From Actinobacteria bacterium UBA4426 (GTDB lineage Bacteria > Actinomycetota > Actinomycetes > S36-B12), in NCBI GenBank assembly GCA_002390705.1, contig DGQA01000025.1:1-27481 (forward strand): a DNA stretch of 27,481 nucleotides. The letters are read 5' to 3'. Below the pieces are notes generated by a model. It was not told the DNA's origin and searched no databases. It saw nothing but the letters and a program-made list of their open reading frames with translations. The position numbers were made by a program, and so were the translations under genes. This document shows, in pieces, positions 14,866-21,835 of this stretch; positions within the stretch are counted from its first letter, which is position 1, and every line of letters begins with the position of its first letter.

Positions 14866-16979
14866 TCCGCTGTGACCTCAAGCAGGTAAAGCTGGTGGGT
14901 AGCGCGTGTGCACGCGACAAAAATGTCAGATCCACGGACACCTTGACAACCGATTTCATCGGGGTTAACTACAAATACCACGTCAAACTCAAGGCCCTTT
15001 GTATTTTTTGCGCTCAATACCGCAATTCTTGAGTCGATGGCTGCTGGTCCAAAGCCGAGATCCGCTGATTGGGCTTGGAACTGCTCTTGCCAGTGCGACA
15101 GCAATGAATCTGGAATGATTGCACAGGCGCGGCCAGCTTTACCGGACATGGTCGTGGTGAGAAAATCTACGACTTCATTTTCGGACAAGCTCTGATGGAT
15201 CGTTGGAGAACCGCTTCTGATTGATACCAATTCGGGTGGGTTTCCACCTGATTTGACAAGTTGCTCAATCGCAGATTGCACAGTTTCTTCTGTAATGCGA
15301 TAGGTGACATTCAAAGTGAAGAGTGCCATTTTTTCACCCGCCCAGGACAAGGTCTCGTTCCAGTCTCGGGCTCCGGCTGGGTGAGATGACTGTTGGAGAT
15401 CACCGACAATTGTCATGGACTTGCGCACTGCTCGTCGTTGAATTGCTCGCCAGGCCATCTCGCTCAGTTCCTGCGCTTCGTCGACCACGATGTGTCCGTA
15501 GACCCATTCGCGATCAAGGTGGGCCCGTTCAGCAACAGTAGATGTGTGGGCAGATCCGCCACCGCGATTGCTATATCTCATTTCTCCCGCGTCCAATTCC
15601 CGGTAACCAGAATGAGTTTCACGCGTCGCAGATAAAGGACGCACCCATTCCCCAAGGAGTTCCGCGCATTCGTCAAGAAGTGCCACGTCATCAACGGTCC
15701 ATGGACTTTCCTTCTCGCGAAAGAGTAAAGCTTGTTCGTGGGAGGTAAGCAAGTCGCATGAAACTTGTTGGAGAAAATTTGGATTTGCAAACAATTTGGT
15801 AAGAACCTTCTGCGGTGTAGTTGGCATCCACATTAAATTTAACACTCGGCGCACATTCTGATCGTCAATAAAGTCAATTATCAAATCGCTACGTGCTTCG
15901 TGGTCGAGTTGCTCGTGTCCCTGATCGCTTGCCAGGTTATTCGCCAAATAGTCAAGAACTCGTTTGAGAAAAACCTCCCGATTCGAGTGGTAGGTGGAAC
16001 GTGTGGAGAGCGACTTGACGCAATCACGTAGTTGACTTCTACTGATGCGGAGTTTGGTCCCGCCTTCGGTGGTGATGCTCACCGGTGTGTCAGGGATATT
16101 CGACCAATGTGAAACGGCGTTGGTCAGCACCTGGGCCATGCGGGCTCCGCCCTTGACGCCTGAAACTTCGAACGTGTCATCAATAGTGGCATTAACTCCG
16201 GGATAAAGTTGACCCGGAGTTAATAACACAATGTCTGTTTCTCCAAGGCTCGGGAGGACTTGGTCGATATATCTGAGAAAAGCGGCGCTGGGTCCTACGA
16301 CCAAGATGGCATCTTTTGCCAACTTTTCCCGAAATGTATAAAGCAACCATGCGGCGCGATGTAAGGCAACAACGGTCTTACCGGTTCCTGGTCCACCTTG
16401 GACGACAGTAATTTGATTCAGTGGGCTGCGAATGATGAGGTCTTGATCGGTTGCAATCGTGGCCAAGATGTCGGCCATTCGACCATCTCTTGGGGTGGTA
16501 ACCGAATCCTTTGCGGCCTGGTAACTACCCTCGCCCGGTTCTGTCAAAATCTCGTCGTCGACGTGCGTGACGATCTGTTTTCCATCAATGGGTTTAATGG
16601 AAATACGACGTCGCAAGGCCGTGTTCATGCGATTGGCGGTTGTGGCTTGATAGAAAGGGGCGGCATTTGGGGCTCGCCAATCGATGAGGGCCATATCCCC
16701 AGATTGAGTTCTCAGACCAATTCGACCAATTCTGTGGACGTCTTGATCATCACTGTCAATTCGGCCAAAATAGAGACGATTTTTAGCGGCCTCAACCGAA
16801 CGTAGCTGTGAGCGTAGATTGTCGGCATGGGCCTCCCGCTCGAGGTCATCTTGGCCGGTCCCGGTTGACGGCGAATGGGCAAGATTGTTCATTCGGGTTG
16901 TCAAGTGGTCGCGATGTGAATCAAGAAGGGAATAGGCGGTGTCTGTGAACTCCTGTTCCTCATCCAAAACACCAGACAT
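14862..16979 (-). CDS. HelR/HelD-like RNA polymerase-associated UvrD-type ATPase
   Basis: A 705-aa superfamily 1 ATPase. The N-terminal 70 residues are predicted coiled coil (EEQEFTDTAYSLLDSH and LRSQLRSVEAAKNRLYFGRI), followed by the HelD hallmark IGRIGL to DWRAPNAAPFYQAT (about 85-113). Walker A is GGPGTGKT (195-202), Walker B/motif II is VVDEAQELSEMAWR (near 500), and motifs III to VI follow (GDLQQSSHPAG, NVTYRI, TKGLEFDVVFVV, ACTRATHQLYLLE). HelD and HelR proteins displace stalled RNA polymerase and nucleic acids; HelR of some actinobacteria protects against rifamycins. Length and domain order agree with the actinobacterial class. GAGAGG lies before ATG 16979. I do not see a clear rifamycin-associated element upstream, so regulation by rifamycin is not supported. 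Confidence 0.87.
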   Translation of the reverse strand: MSGVLDEEQEFTDTAYSLLDSHRDHLTTRMNNLAHSPSTGTGQDDLEREAHADNLRSQLRSVEAAKNRLYFGRIDSDDQDVHRIGRIGLRTQSGDMALIDWRAPNAAPFYQATTANRMNTALRRRISIKPIDGKQIVTHVDDEILTEPGEGSYQAAKDSVTTPRDGRMADILATIATDQDLIIRSPLNQITVVQGGPGTGKTVVALHRAAWLLYTFREKLAKDAILVVGPSAAFLRYIDQVLPSLGETDIVLLTPGQLYPGVNATIDDTFEVSGVKGGARMAQVLTNAVSHWSNIPDTPVSITTEGGTKLRISRSQLRDCVKSLSTRSTYHSNREVFLKRVLDYLANNLASDQGHEQLDHEARSDLIIDFIDDQNVRRVLNLMWMPTTPQKVLTKLFANPNFLQQVSCDLLTSHEQALLFREKESPWTVDDVALLDECAELLGEWVRPLSATRETHSGYRELDAGEMRYSNRGGGSAHTSTVAERAHLDREWVYGHIVVDEAQELSEMAWRAIQRRAVRKSMTIVGDLQQSSHPAGARDWNETLSWAGEKMALFTLNVTYRITEETVQSAIEQLVKSGGNPPELVSIRSGSPTIHQSLSENEVVDFLTTTMSGKAGRACAIIPDSLLSHWQEQFQAQSADLGFGPAAIDSRIAVLSAKNTKGLEFDVVFVVNPDEIGCQGVRGSDIFVACTRATHQLYLLEVTAD

Positions 16980-17080
16980 GGCTTCCTCTCATTGTGCGCC
17001 CCTTGTCCCGTGGCGCCAGAAATCGGTGTCCAACTATGTCATGTCGGAGAGCGAGAGGCAGTAGCGGTCCATGAATTCGG

Positions 17081-18082
17081 ATGAGTCAGACTCTGCGCAT
17101 GCTTAGCCAGGTCCGATTCTCCCCTTGGGAGACCCCGTTGCCGGAAGTTGAACTAGTGCTGGGAGCAGCGCTTGGTGGGAGTGAAGGGAGTTTTTCGGTC
17201 GCAGAAATGCGTCAACTTGGTCAGGATTGCGCGGCGCGGGCAACGCACCAATTGGTCGGCGAGACAGCTGGCGAGCTCACGTATTCGGATTTGGGTGCCC
17301 CTGCGTGGACTGGCGGGAACTCACAAGTGCATATTTCAATTTCGCGCACTGGGCAATATGCCATCGGCGCCTGTTCGCCCACGGTTATCGGTGTTGATAT
17401 CGAGTTCATTGATAGAAATGTGGACCGGCTGCTGGACTCTTTTTCTGTGGACGAACAAAAGCTCGCCAAAGTTGTTCCAGCAATTGCAATCTTGTGTGCA
17501 AAGGAGGCCGCGGGGAAAGCCACCGGTGTGGGCTTGGCAGGATCGATAACTCGATGGGCCGTGAGTCCATTGGGAGCGGGCGCCGCGTTTCTCTTGGTGC
17601 AGGATCTACATACAGGTGGTCAGTGGCAAACGTGGACGGGAGTGATTGAGGTAGATGCGCGCAAACTGCAGTGCGCAATCGCTCAGCCACATGTTCCCGC
17701 GCACGAGTTATTACATGAAATTTATGAATCTGCGCAGATAGAACTGCGACCAATCGGTACCCAAGTGTGGACAGACGCGGTCGACACAGTGCGGAAACGC
17801 GCATTAAGTGCCGTGGTGATTACCGCATGGAACCCTGGGACCCATCGCCCCAGCATTACGGCCAATATCGAAGCGAATCAGCGACTGCTGGCCCGGCTTC
17901 GGGAGAATTGCCCAGATATCTGGGAGGCCGATGGCTTCTCACGAGATAGAGCACACCGAGAGCAGGGATACATTGCGTGGGGAATGCAACCGGATCTTGG
18001 TATGAAGATCGCGCGTGAATTCAATCAATTTGCTATTTTCTACTTCGCAGCCAATGGTGACCGGATGTTGATTAGTGCCTGA
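17081..18082 (+). CDS. 4'-phosphopantetheinyl transferase fused to a DUF3293 domain
   Basis: A 333-aa protein with two parts. Residues about 20-200 are Sfp-like: VHISISRTG (83-91), GVDIE (104-108, metal-binding D106 and E108) and CAKEAAGKATGVG (139-151, with K141, E142 and K146). This is the core that transfers phosphopantetheine from CoA to a serine of carrier proteins. Residues about 205-333 match DUF3293: a Y-rich start (LLHEIYESAQIEL), VVITAWNP (245-252), REQGYIAWGM (294-302) and FNQFAIFYFAANG (314-326). DUF3293 has no known function. The reading frame is continuous, so it is a true fusion in this sequence. ATG 17081 has only a weak ribosome site; ATG 17099 is an alternative. The stop abuts that of the converging DUF3048 gene. 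The carrier protein served is not in this window. Confidence 0.8.
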   Translation: MSQTLRMLSQVRFSPWETPLPEVELVLGAALGGSEGSFSVAEMRQLGQDCAARATHQLVGETAGELTYSDLGAPAWTGGNSQVHISISRTGQYAIGACSPTVIGVDIEFIDRNVDRLLDSFSVDEQKLAKVVPAIAILCAKEAAGKATGVGLAGSITRWAVSPLGAGAAFLLVQDLHTGGQWQTWTGVIEVDARKLQCAIAQPHVPAHELLHEIYESAQIELRPIGTQVWTDAVDTVRKRALSAVVITAWNPGTHRPSITANIEANQRLLARLRENCPDIWEADGFSRDRAHREQGYIAWGMQPDLGMKIAREFNQFAIFYFAANGDRMLISA

Positions 18083-19213
18083 CTACTGCGCGGAAATTGT
18101 TTGATTTCCTTTGATTTCTACGGTTCGGTCGTTGCTATACAAGGCGATCCAGGTGTGCCCTGGGTGAAAGGGAACTGGGTTTCCTGCAGCATTGGTGAAA
18201 GTGGTTCCTGATAGAGCGTCTGGCCGGGACCACGTTGCAGTAAATAGTTGGCCGTCCCTAAAAATCATTGCCTTACCTGAGCCAATAGTTTCGACTTGGG
18301 GAGTGTTGCCACCGCCTTTGTCGAAATACACAGATTGGACTTGTTCCACAAGTTGAATAACCGCCGTGTCTGCCCAGACTTTTCCTTGAACGGACGCCGT
18401 TTGTTCAACTTGTCCGACTTGATCGACTGCTTCAACACTGGCTCTCTCGCCATTAAGTTCAACAGCGTATTGATCCTGGCTTGGGTTGTAACGAAATTTG
18501 AGAGTTGAGGACGGCCAGGTAAGTTCGACCGATCGAGCGGGCACCCCACCACTGGGTGTTAGTTCGTCGAAGGTGAAGCCCATTTCTTTTGCAGTGGATA
18601 TTTCGTCAAATTGCGCAAGAGCCGTGGGTGCATCAAAAAAGTAGTTATAAGGAGCCCTTCGGTCAAAATCACGCGAGTAATCGTCTGGATCTTTGTTCGC
18701 GGAAATATCAATAAAAGGTGCAGTGTCAAGTGCTGGCCAGAGTTTTTTTTGGGCACCGGAGAAAGCAAAAGCGGGGGATCCGTATTGGGCGAGTAGATCA
18801 ATATCTGTAATCCGCGCGGATCTGACCGGGCCGATTCGGTTCGGGATTTGTGAACTAAAAATTGCGACCAGACGGGTCATGCCATATTCGATTTCCTCGA
18901 CATAAACCAGATCAGCTTCACCCATGCCTGCCTGAGGTTGCGCATTGCGTGTGTTGTCAATCTTGACCGCTAAAACTTTTGGCATTTCTGAGAGCTGGGC
19001 CGGCGAGGCAAGTTCAATAAATGGCATTCCGGTCAGGGGGTGAAGTACCTGCTCGACTGTGGGCGAAGGTGAGGGTGTGGGTGTGGGCGACGGAGTCGAA
19101 TCCGGTGCGATTGAGGGATATGGTCCGGCCGCATCTTGAGTCGCAAATTGCCAGGAACAACTCGCTAAAGCAAGGGTTGCTGCGCCGATCAGCAGGATTT
19201 TGCGGGGGAGCAC
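18083..19213 (-). CDS. DUF3048 family lipoprotein
   Basis: A 376-aa exported protein from GTG 19213. MLPRKILLIGAATLALASC is a lipoprotein signal with lipobox LASC, so the mature protein would be anchored by Cys19. A proline-threonine-serine linker (about residues 36-52, repeats of TPSP) spans the wall zone. The N-terminal DUF3048 domain covers about 55-210, with AVKIDNTRNAQPQAG, DLVYVEEIEYGMTRL and IGPVRSARITDIDLL. The C-terminal DUF3048 domain covers about 230-370, with FRDGQLFTATWSRPD, PFHPGHTWIALY and ends in a beta-rich stretch. Family members (YerB-like) have no assigned biochemical role. It is divergent from mraZ and may sense or modify the envelope; that is inference only. Confidence 0.88.
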   Translation of the reverse strand: MLPRKILLIGAATLALASCSWQFATQDAAGPYPSIAPDSTPSPTPTPSPSPTVEQVLHPLTGMPFIELASPAQLSEMPKVLAVKIDNTRNAQPQAGMGEADLVYVEEIEYGMTRLVAIFSSQIPNRIGPVRSARITDIDLLAQYGSPAFAFSGAQKKLWPALDTAPFIDISANKDPDDYSRDFDRRAPYNYFFDAPTALAQFDEISTAKEMGFTFDELTPSGGVPARSVELTWPSSTLKFRYNPSQDQYAVELNGERASVEAVDQVGQVEQTASVQGKVWADTAVIQLVEQVQSVYFDKGGGNTPQVETIGSGKAMIFRDGQLFTATWSRPDALSGTTFTNAAGNPVPFHPGHTWIALYSNDRTVEIKGNQTISAQ

Positions 19214-19305
19214 GCGCCAGAGCCTAGTGGCCGGCTGCCCATTTTCCGGTCAACCTCCGCTCGAATGGGTAGGTGCTGTGGGCAGGGAAGGATATTTATT
19301 AAAAA

Positions 19306-19360
19306 TGGGGTTTAGGGGTTGACTGTGGAGTAAAATGGAGTATTGTGGCTCTACCGGGAG
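19306..19360 (+). promoter_or_regulatory. MraZ-binding boxes upstream of mraZ
   Basis: TGG-type pentamers recur with an exact period of 10 nt: TGGGG (19306), TGGAG (19326), TGGAG (19336), TGGCT (19346) and GGGAG (19356); the slot at 19316 is degenerate. MraZ is known to bind TGGGN-like repeats separated by 5 nt at its own promoter. Three adjacent boxes at 19326-19350 cover the predicted promoter, so autorepression of the dcw operon is likely. Confidence 0.72.
19319..19346 (+). promoter_or_regulatory. predicted promoter of mraZ / dcw operon
   Basis: A -35 box TTGACT (19319-19324) and a -10 box TATTGT (19341-19346) are 16 nt apart, interleaved with the MraZ boxes. A start near 19353 gives a leader of about 50 nt with the purine-rich ribosome site GGAAGGGAAGGG (19383-19394) before ATG 19403. 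TAAAAT at 19331 is another possible -10 but lacks a good -35. Confidence 0.55.
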
Positions 19361-19402
19361 TGGCCCGTGAGAAATATGAGGTGGAAGGGAAGGGTGTGTC
19401 AA

Positions 19403-19834
19403 ATGTTTCTTGGTACCCAATCCCCGCGCCTCGATGAGAAGGGCCGCCTCGTACTCCCTGCGAAATACCGGGAAGGGTTAGCGGCTGGGCTGGTCTTCAC
19501 CCGCGGGCAGGAGCGCTCAATCGTGGTGTGGCCGGCTGCCGAGTTTGCGCAATACGCGGAGCGTTTGAGCGTTGCCTCCCGTTCAGATGCCAGCGTGCGT
19601 GCCTATCTTCGGGTCCTTTTTTCCGGAGCGGTAGACGAAATCCCGGATCGACAAGGCCGAGTCATGGTTCCCGCGGAATTACGCTCATACGCCGAACTGG
19701 AGCGCAATGTTGTTGTTGTGGGAAATGGAACCACTCTAGAAATTTGGAATGAGCCCGCGTGGGAGAAATACCTCGCTGGTCAGGAAGCAGGCTTTTCAGC
19801 CTTGAGTGAGGAGGTAATCCCTGGAATCTTTTAA
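19403..19834 (+). CDS. mraZ: division/cell-wall cluster transcriptional regulator MraZ
   Basis: A 143-aa protein, the usual MraZ length. ATG 19403 is chosen because MFLGTQSPRLDEKGRLVLPAK is the classic start of the family; the frame open from 19343 lies over the promoter. Two AbrB-like SpoVT domains are seen, each with a DxxGR motif: LDEKGRLVLPAKYRE (residues 10-24) and IPDRQGRVMVPAELR (about 78-92). MraZ forms rings and binds TGGGN repeats upstream of its own gene, repressing the dcw operon; matching boxes lie upstream here. It is the first gene of the cluster, followed by a leader of 218 nt without a recognised gene before the small membrane protein. Confidence 0.97.
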   Translation: MFLGTQSPRLDEKGRLVLPAKYREGLAAGLVFTRGQERSIVVWPAAEFAQYAERLSVASRSDASVRAYLRVLFSGAVDEIPDRQGRVMVPAELRSYAELERNVVVVGNGTTLEIWNEPAWEKYLAGQEAGFSALSEEVIPGIF

Positions 19835-19871
19835 GGCTGCTTGGCCAATGAGGCCTCCACCCGCCTGTGAT

Positions 19872-19942
19872 CCTGGCATCACTTCCCCGATGCCAGGGCC
19901 CGCTGAACAAGTCACGTGAAAACACTTCACTGAGAAAGCGGG
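19872..19942 (+). ncRNA. structured leader between mraZ and rsmH, resembling the mraW RNA motif
   Basis: Stem 1 pairs CCTGGCATC (19872-19880) with GATGCCAGG (19889-19897), 9 bp with loop ACTTCCCC. Stem 2 pairs CCCGCT (19899-19904) with AGCGGG (19937-19942) and encloses stem 3, GTGAA (19916-19920) with TTCAC (19926-19930). A strong Shine-Dalgarno-like GGAGGA starts at 19941, overlapping the last bases of stem 2. Rfam lists an actinobacterial mraW (rsmH) 5' leader RNA; position and the hairpin suggest this is a member, but I cannot align it to the model. The rest of the gap, to 20052, holds a tandem 12-mer repeat (AATCACGGCACC at 19961 and 19974). Confidence 0.55.
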
Positions 19943-20052
19943 AGGAGACCTGATTGAGCCAATCACGGCACCAAATCACGGCACCATGAGTCACCCACAC
20001 AACCAGCGCGAACCCGACCGCGAATCGTGTTCCACGAGGGAAAGAAGTAAAA

Positions 20053-20196
20053 ATGAGCACAATTAACGAGTATCTCCATCATCAGGTTGACTTGATTTCC
20101 AATGGAGTTCGCACCGGAACAGCCGTCGTCGCTGCCGGTGTCGCAACGGGAACTGTCGTCTATTTCCTATCAATTCTCGTTGGGTCCTGGAACTGA
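20053..20196 (+). CDS. 47-aa single-pass membrane protein in the dcw cluster
   Basis: ATG 20053 to TGA 20196 encodes MSTINEYLHHQVDLISNGV, then a hydrophobic helix of about 25 residues (TAVVAAGVATGTVVYFLSIL) and a short end VGSWN. A purine-rich site (GAGGGAAAGAAG) precedes the ATG. It ends 5 nt before rsmH, so it is probably in the operon and translationally coupled to rsmH. I do not recognise a family. The N-terminus would be cytoplasmic or periplasmic depending on orientation, which charge does not settle. It is not FtsL (a separate candidate lies after rsmH). A small division or wall-synthesis membrane factor is conceivable; a chance frame is less likely given the clean helix, ribosome site and tight spacing. 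Confidence 0.62.
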   Translation: MSTINEYLHHQVDLISNGVRTGTAVVAAGVATGTVVYFLSILVGSWN

Positions 20197-20201
20197 CTCA
20201 C

Positions 20202-21179
20202 GTGAGCATTGAGCCCCGTCACGTCCCGGTCCTTGCGGACCGAGTTTTGGCATTATTGGCTCCGGCACTCAACCAACCGAATGCAGTCCTCATTGATGCG
20301 ACTTTGGGTCATGGAGGACATAGTGAATTGGCCCTAAATGCTTTCCCGAAATTGACCGTGATTGGGCTTGACCGCGATCTCAGCGCAATTAGACTTTCAA
20401 CTGAAAGACTTGCTCCGTTTGGTTCGCGAATAATTCTCGTTCACGCAATATACGACCAAATTCCCGAGGTCCTTAATCAACATAATCTCGACGGCGCTCA
20501 AGGGATCCTGTTCGATCTTGGAGTTTCCAGTATGCAACTGGATCAACCAGAACGCGGATTTTCATACTCGGTTGATACACATCTTGATATGCGAATGGAC
20601 CAATCCTGCGGGCTCACTGCGGCCGAGGTACTCAATACCTATGAGCCGGGTAATCTTGTGCGAATTTTGCGTAATTTTGGTGACGAAAAATTTGCGTCTC
20701 GAATAGTTGAACGCGTGGTTCGTGAACGTGCGCTGGAACCTTTTAACCGTTCTGCGCGGCTAGTCGAATTGATCCGCGAGGCAATTCCATCTGCAGCTCG
20801 ACGCACTGGTGGTAACCCTGCCAAGCGCACATTCCAAGCGCTGAGGATCGAAGTGAATTCAGAGCTTTCTGTGCTCGAGCGGGCAATTCCTCATGCGATT
20901 GATTCATTGGCTCTGGGCGGCCGAATCGTTGCCATGTCGTATCAATCTTTGGAAGACAAAATTGTCAAGCGAGTTCTTACGCAGCGCAGTGTCGCCAACG
21001 TGCCCCATGGTCTGCCAGTTATTCCTGAATTGGCAAAGCCGGAATTGTCGCTATTGACGCGCGGTTCCGAAAAGGCAACTGACAATGAAATTGAGCACAA
21101 TCCTCGATCTGCGTCAGTGCGACTTCGTGCCGCGGAGCGGATTCGCATGGTAGGTACCGAAAAGGGAGTGGCCGCATGA
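20202..21179 (+). CDS. rsmH: 16S rRNA (cytosine(1402)-N4)-methyltransferase RsmH (MraW)
   Basis: A 325-aa protein from GTG 20202. HVPVLADRVLALL at the start, the SAM-binding GHGGHSELAL (residues about 36-45) and IGLDRD, ILFDLGVSSMQLDQPERGFSY (about 103-123, written as consecutive segments), AKRTFQALRIEVNSEL (about 208-223) and MSYQSLEDKIVKR are all family hallmarks. RsmH methylates N4 of C1402 in 16S rRNA in the ribosomal P site. Its ribosome site is weak; the 5-nt spacing to the 47-aa gene suggests coupled translation. Its stop overlaps the next start (ATGA). The structured leader upstream may regulate it. Confidence 0.97.
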   Translation: MSIEPRHVPVLADRVLALLAPALNQPNAVLIDATLGHGGHSELALNAFPKLTVIGLDRDLSAIRLSTERLAPFGSRIILVHAIYDQIPEVLNQHNLDGAQGILFDLGVSSMQLDQPERGFSYSVDTHLDMRMDQSCGLTAAEVLNTYEPGNLVRILRNFGDEKFASRIVERVVRERALEPFNRSARLVELIREAIPSAARRTGGNPAKRTFQALRIEVNSELSVLERAIPHAIDSLALGGRIVAMSYQSLEDKIVKRVLTQRSVANVPHGLPVIPELAKPELSLLTRGSEKATDNEIEHNPRSASVRLRAAERIRMVGTEKGVAA

Positions 21180-21811
21180 GTGCCGCCCTACAACTGGACT
21201 CCCCACATATTGAGTCAAGCTCCTCTGTTACCGAATATGCGACTAAACGTGTTCGCCGCAATACGCGTGAGAACCTGCGGCTAGTCGCGCCTCTTCGGGT
21301 GAGCAAGGCGAGTCGAGGCTTGTTCGTGATCGTGCTTACTAGCATTTTGGGCGTTGGTCTGTTTGGCATGCTCCTGATCAATACGACTTTAGCTCAAGGA
21401 GCATTCACAGTCAGTGAGTTACGCTGGACTCACACGCAATTGATCCGCACTGAAGCGACCTTGACTGAAACTGTGGCAGCTCTTACAGGGCCCACCGTTC
21501 TCGAAGCGAGTGCTCGTGAACTAGGGATGGTCCCTAGCCCTACCCCCGCCTTTATCAAAATTCCCAGTGGCAAAGTGTTAGGAAAAGCTCGTCCGGCACC
21601 CGGTGTCAGGATTGCCAAGCCTGTCGAACTCACAGCAGCTGGGTTAGCTCAATTGCCTTCTAGTGCAAACCTTCCCGTTGCTTTTGATGAAAGCGTGGAT
21701 TCAGCAACCCCGGATTTGCAAGGGGTTACCGGAGAGTGGTCTGACCCGCGATTAGTTAACACACCGGACCAAGCCAAGGGTCTCACTCTTGATGCGATTG
21801 CAGTCGAGTAG
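21176..21811 (+). CDS. FtsL-like cell division protein
   Basis: A 211-aa bitopic protein starting at an ATGA overlap with rsmH. A basic N-terminal region of about 44 residues (TKRVRRNTRENLRL) is cytoplasmic, one membrane helix spans about residues 48-70 (GLFVIVLTSILGVGLFGMLL), and an external segment with heptad character follows (SELRWTHTQLIRTEATLTETV, about 80-100), then LEASARELGMVPSPTPAF, typical of FtsL/DivIC partners, and a proline-rich tail. FtsL, FtsB and FtsQ form the complex that activates septal wall synthesis by FtsW-FtsI. Sequence identity in this family is low, so the call depends on topology, the ARELGM motif and its position between rsmH and ftsI. Confidence 0.8.
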   Translation: MSAALQLDSPHIESSSSVTEYATKRVRRNTRENLRLVAPLRVSKASRGLFVIVLTSILGVGLFGMLLINTTLAQGAFTVSELRWTHTQLIRTEATLTETVAALTGPTVLEASARELGMVPSPTPAFIKIPSGKVLGKARPAPGVRIAKPVELTAAGLAQLPSSANLPVAFDESVDSATPDLQGVTGEWSDPRLVNTPDQAKGLTLDAIAVE

Positions 21812-21835
21812 GTAATTAGTGAAGCCCTGGGTTGA

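Noticed and set aside
16980..17040. Possible rifamycin-associated element before the HelR-like gene
   Set aside because: GGCGCC...GGGGCGC is GC-rich and partly symmetric, but does not match the element as I know it.
19343..19402. Upstream start for mraZ
   Set aside because: Those 20 codons cover the MraZ boxes and promoter; the family begins at MFLGT.
19961..19985. AATCACGGCACC tandem repeat as a mobile-element footprint or CRISPR-like array
   Set aside because: Only two copies, period 13, no flanking element; probably part of the leader.
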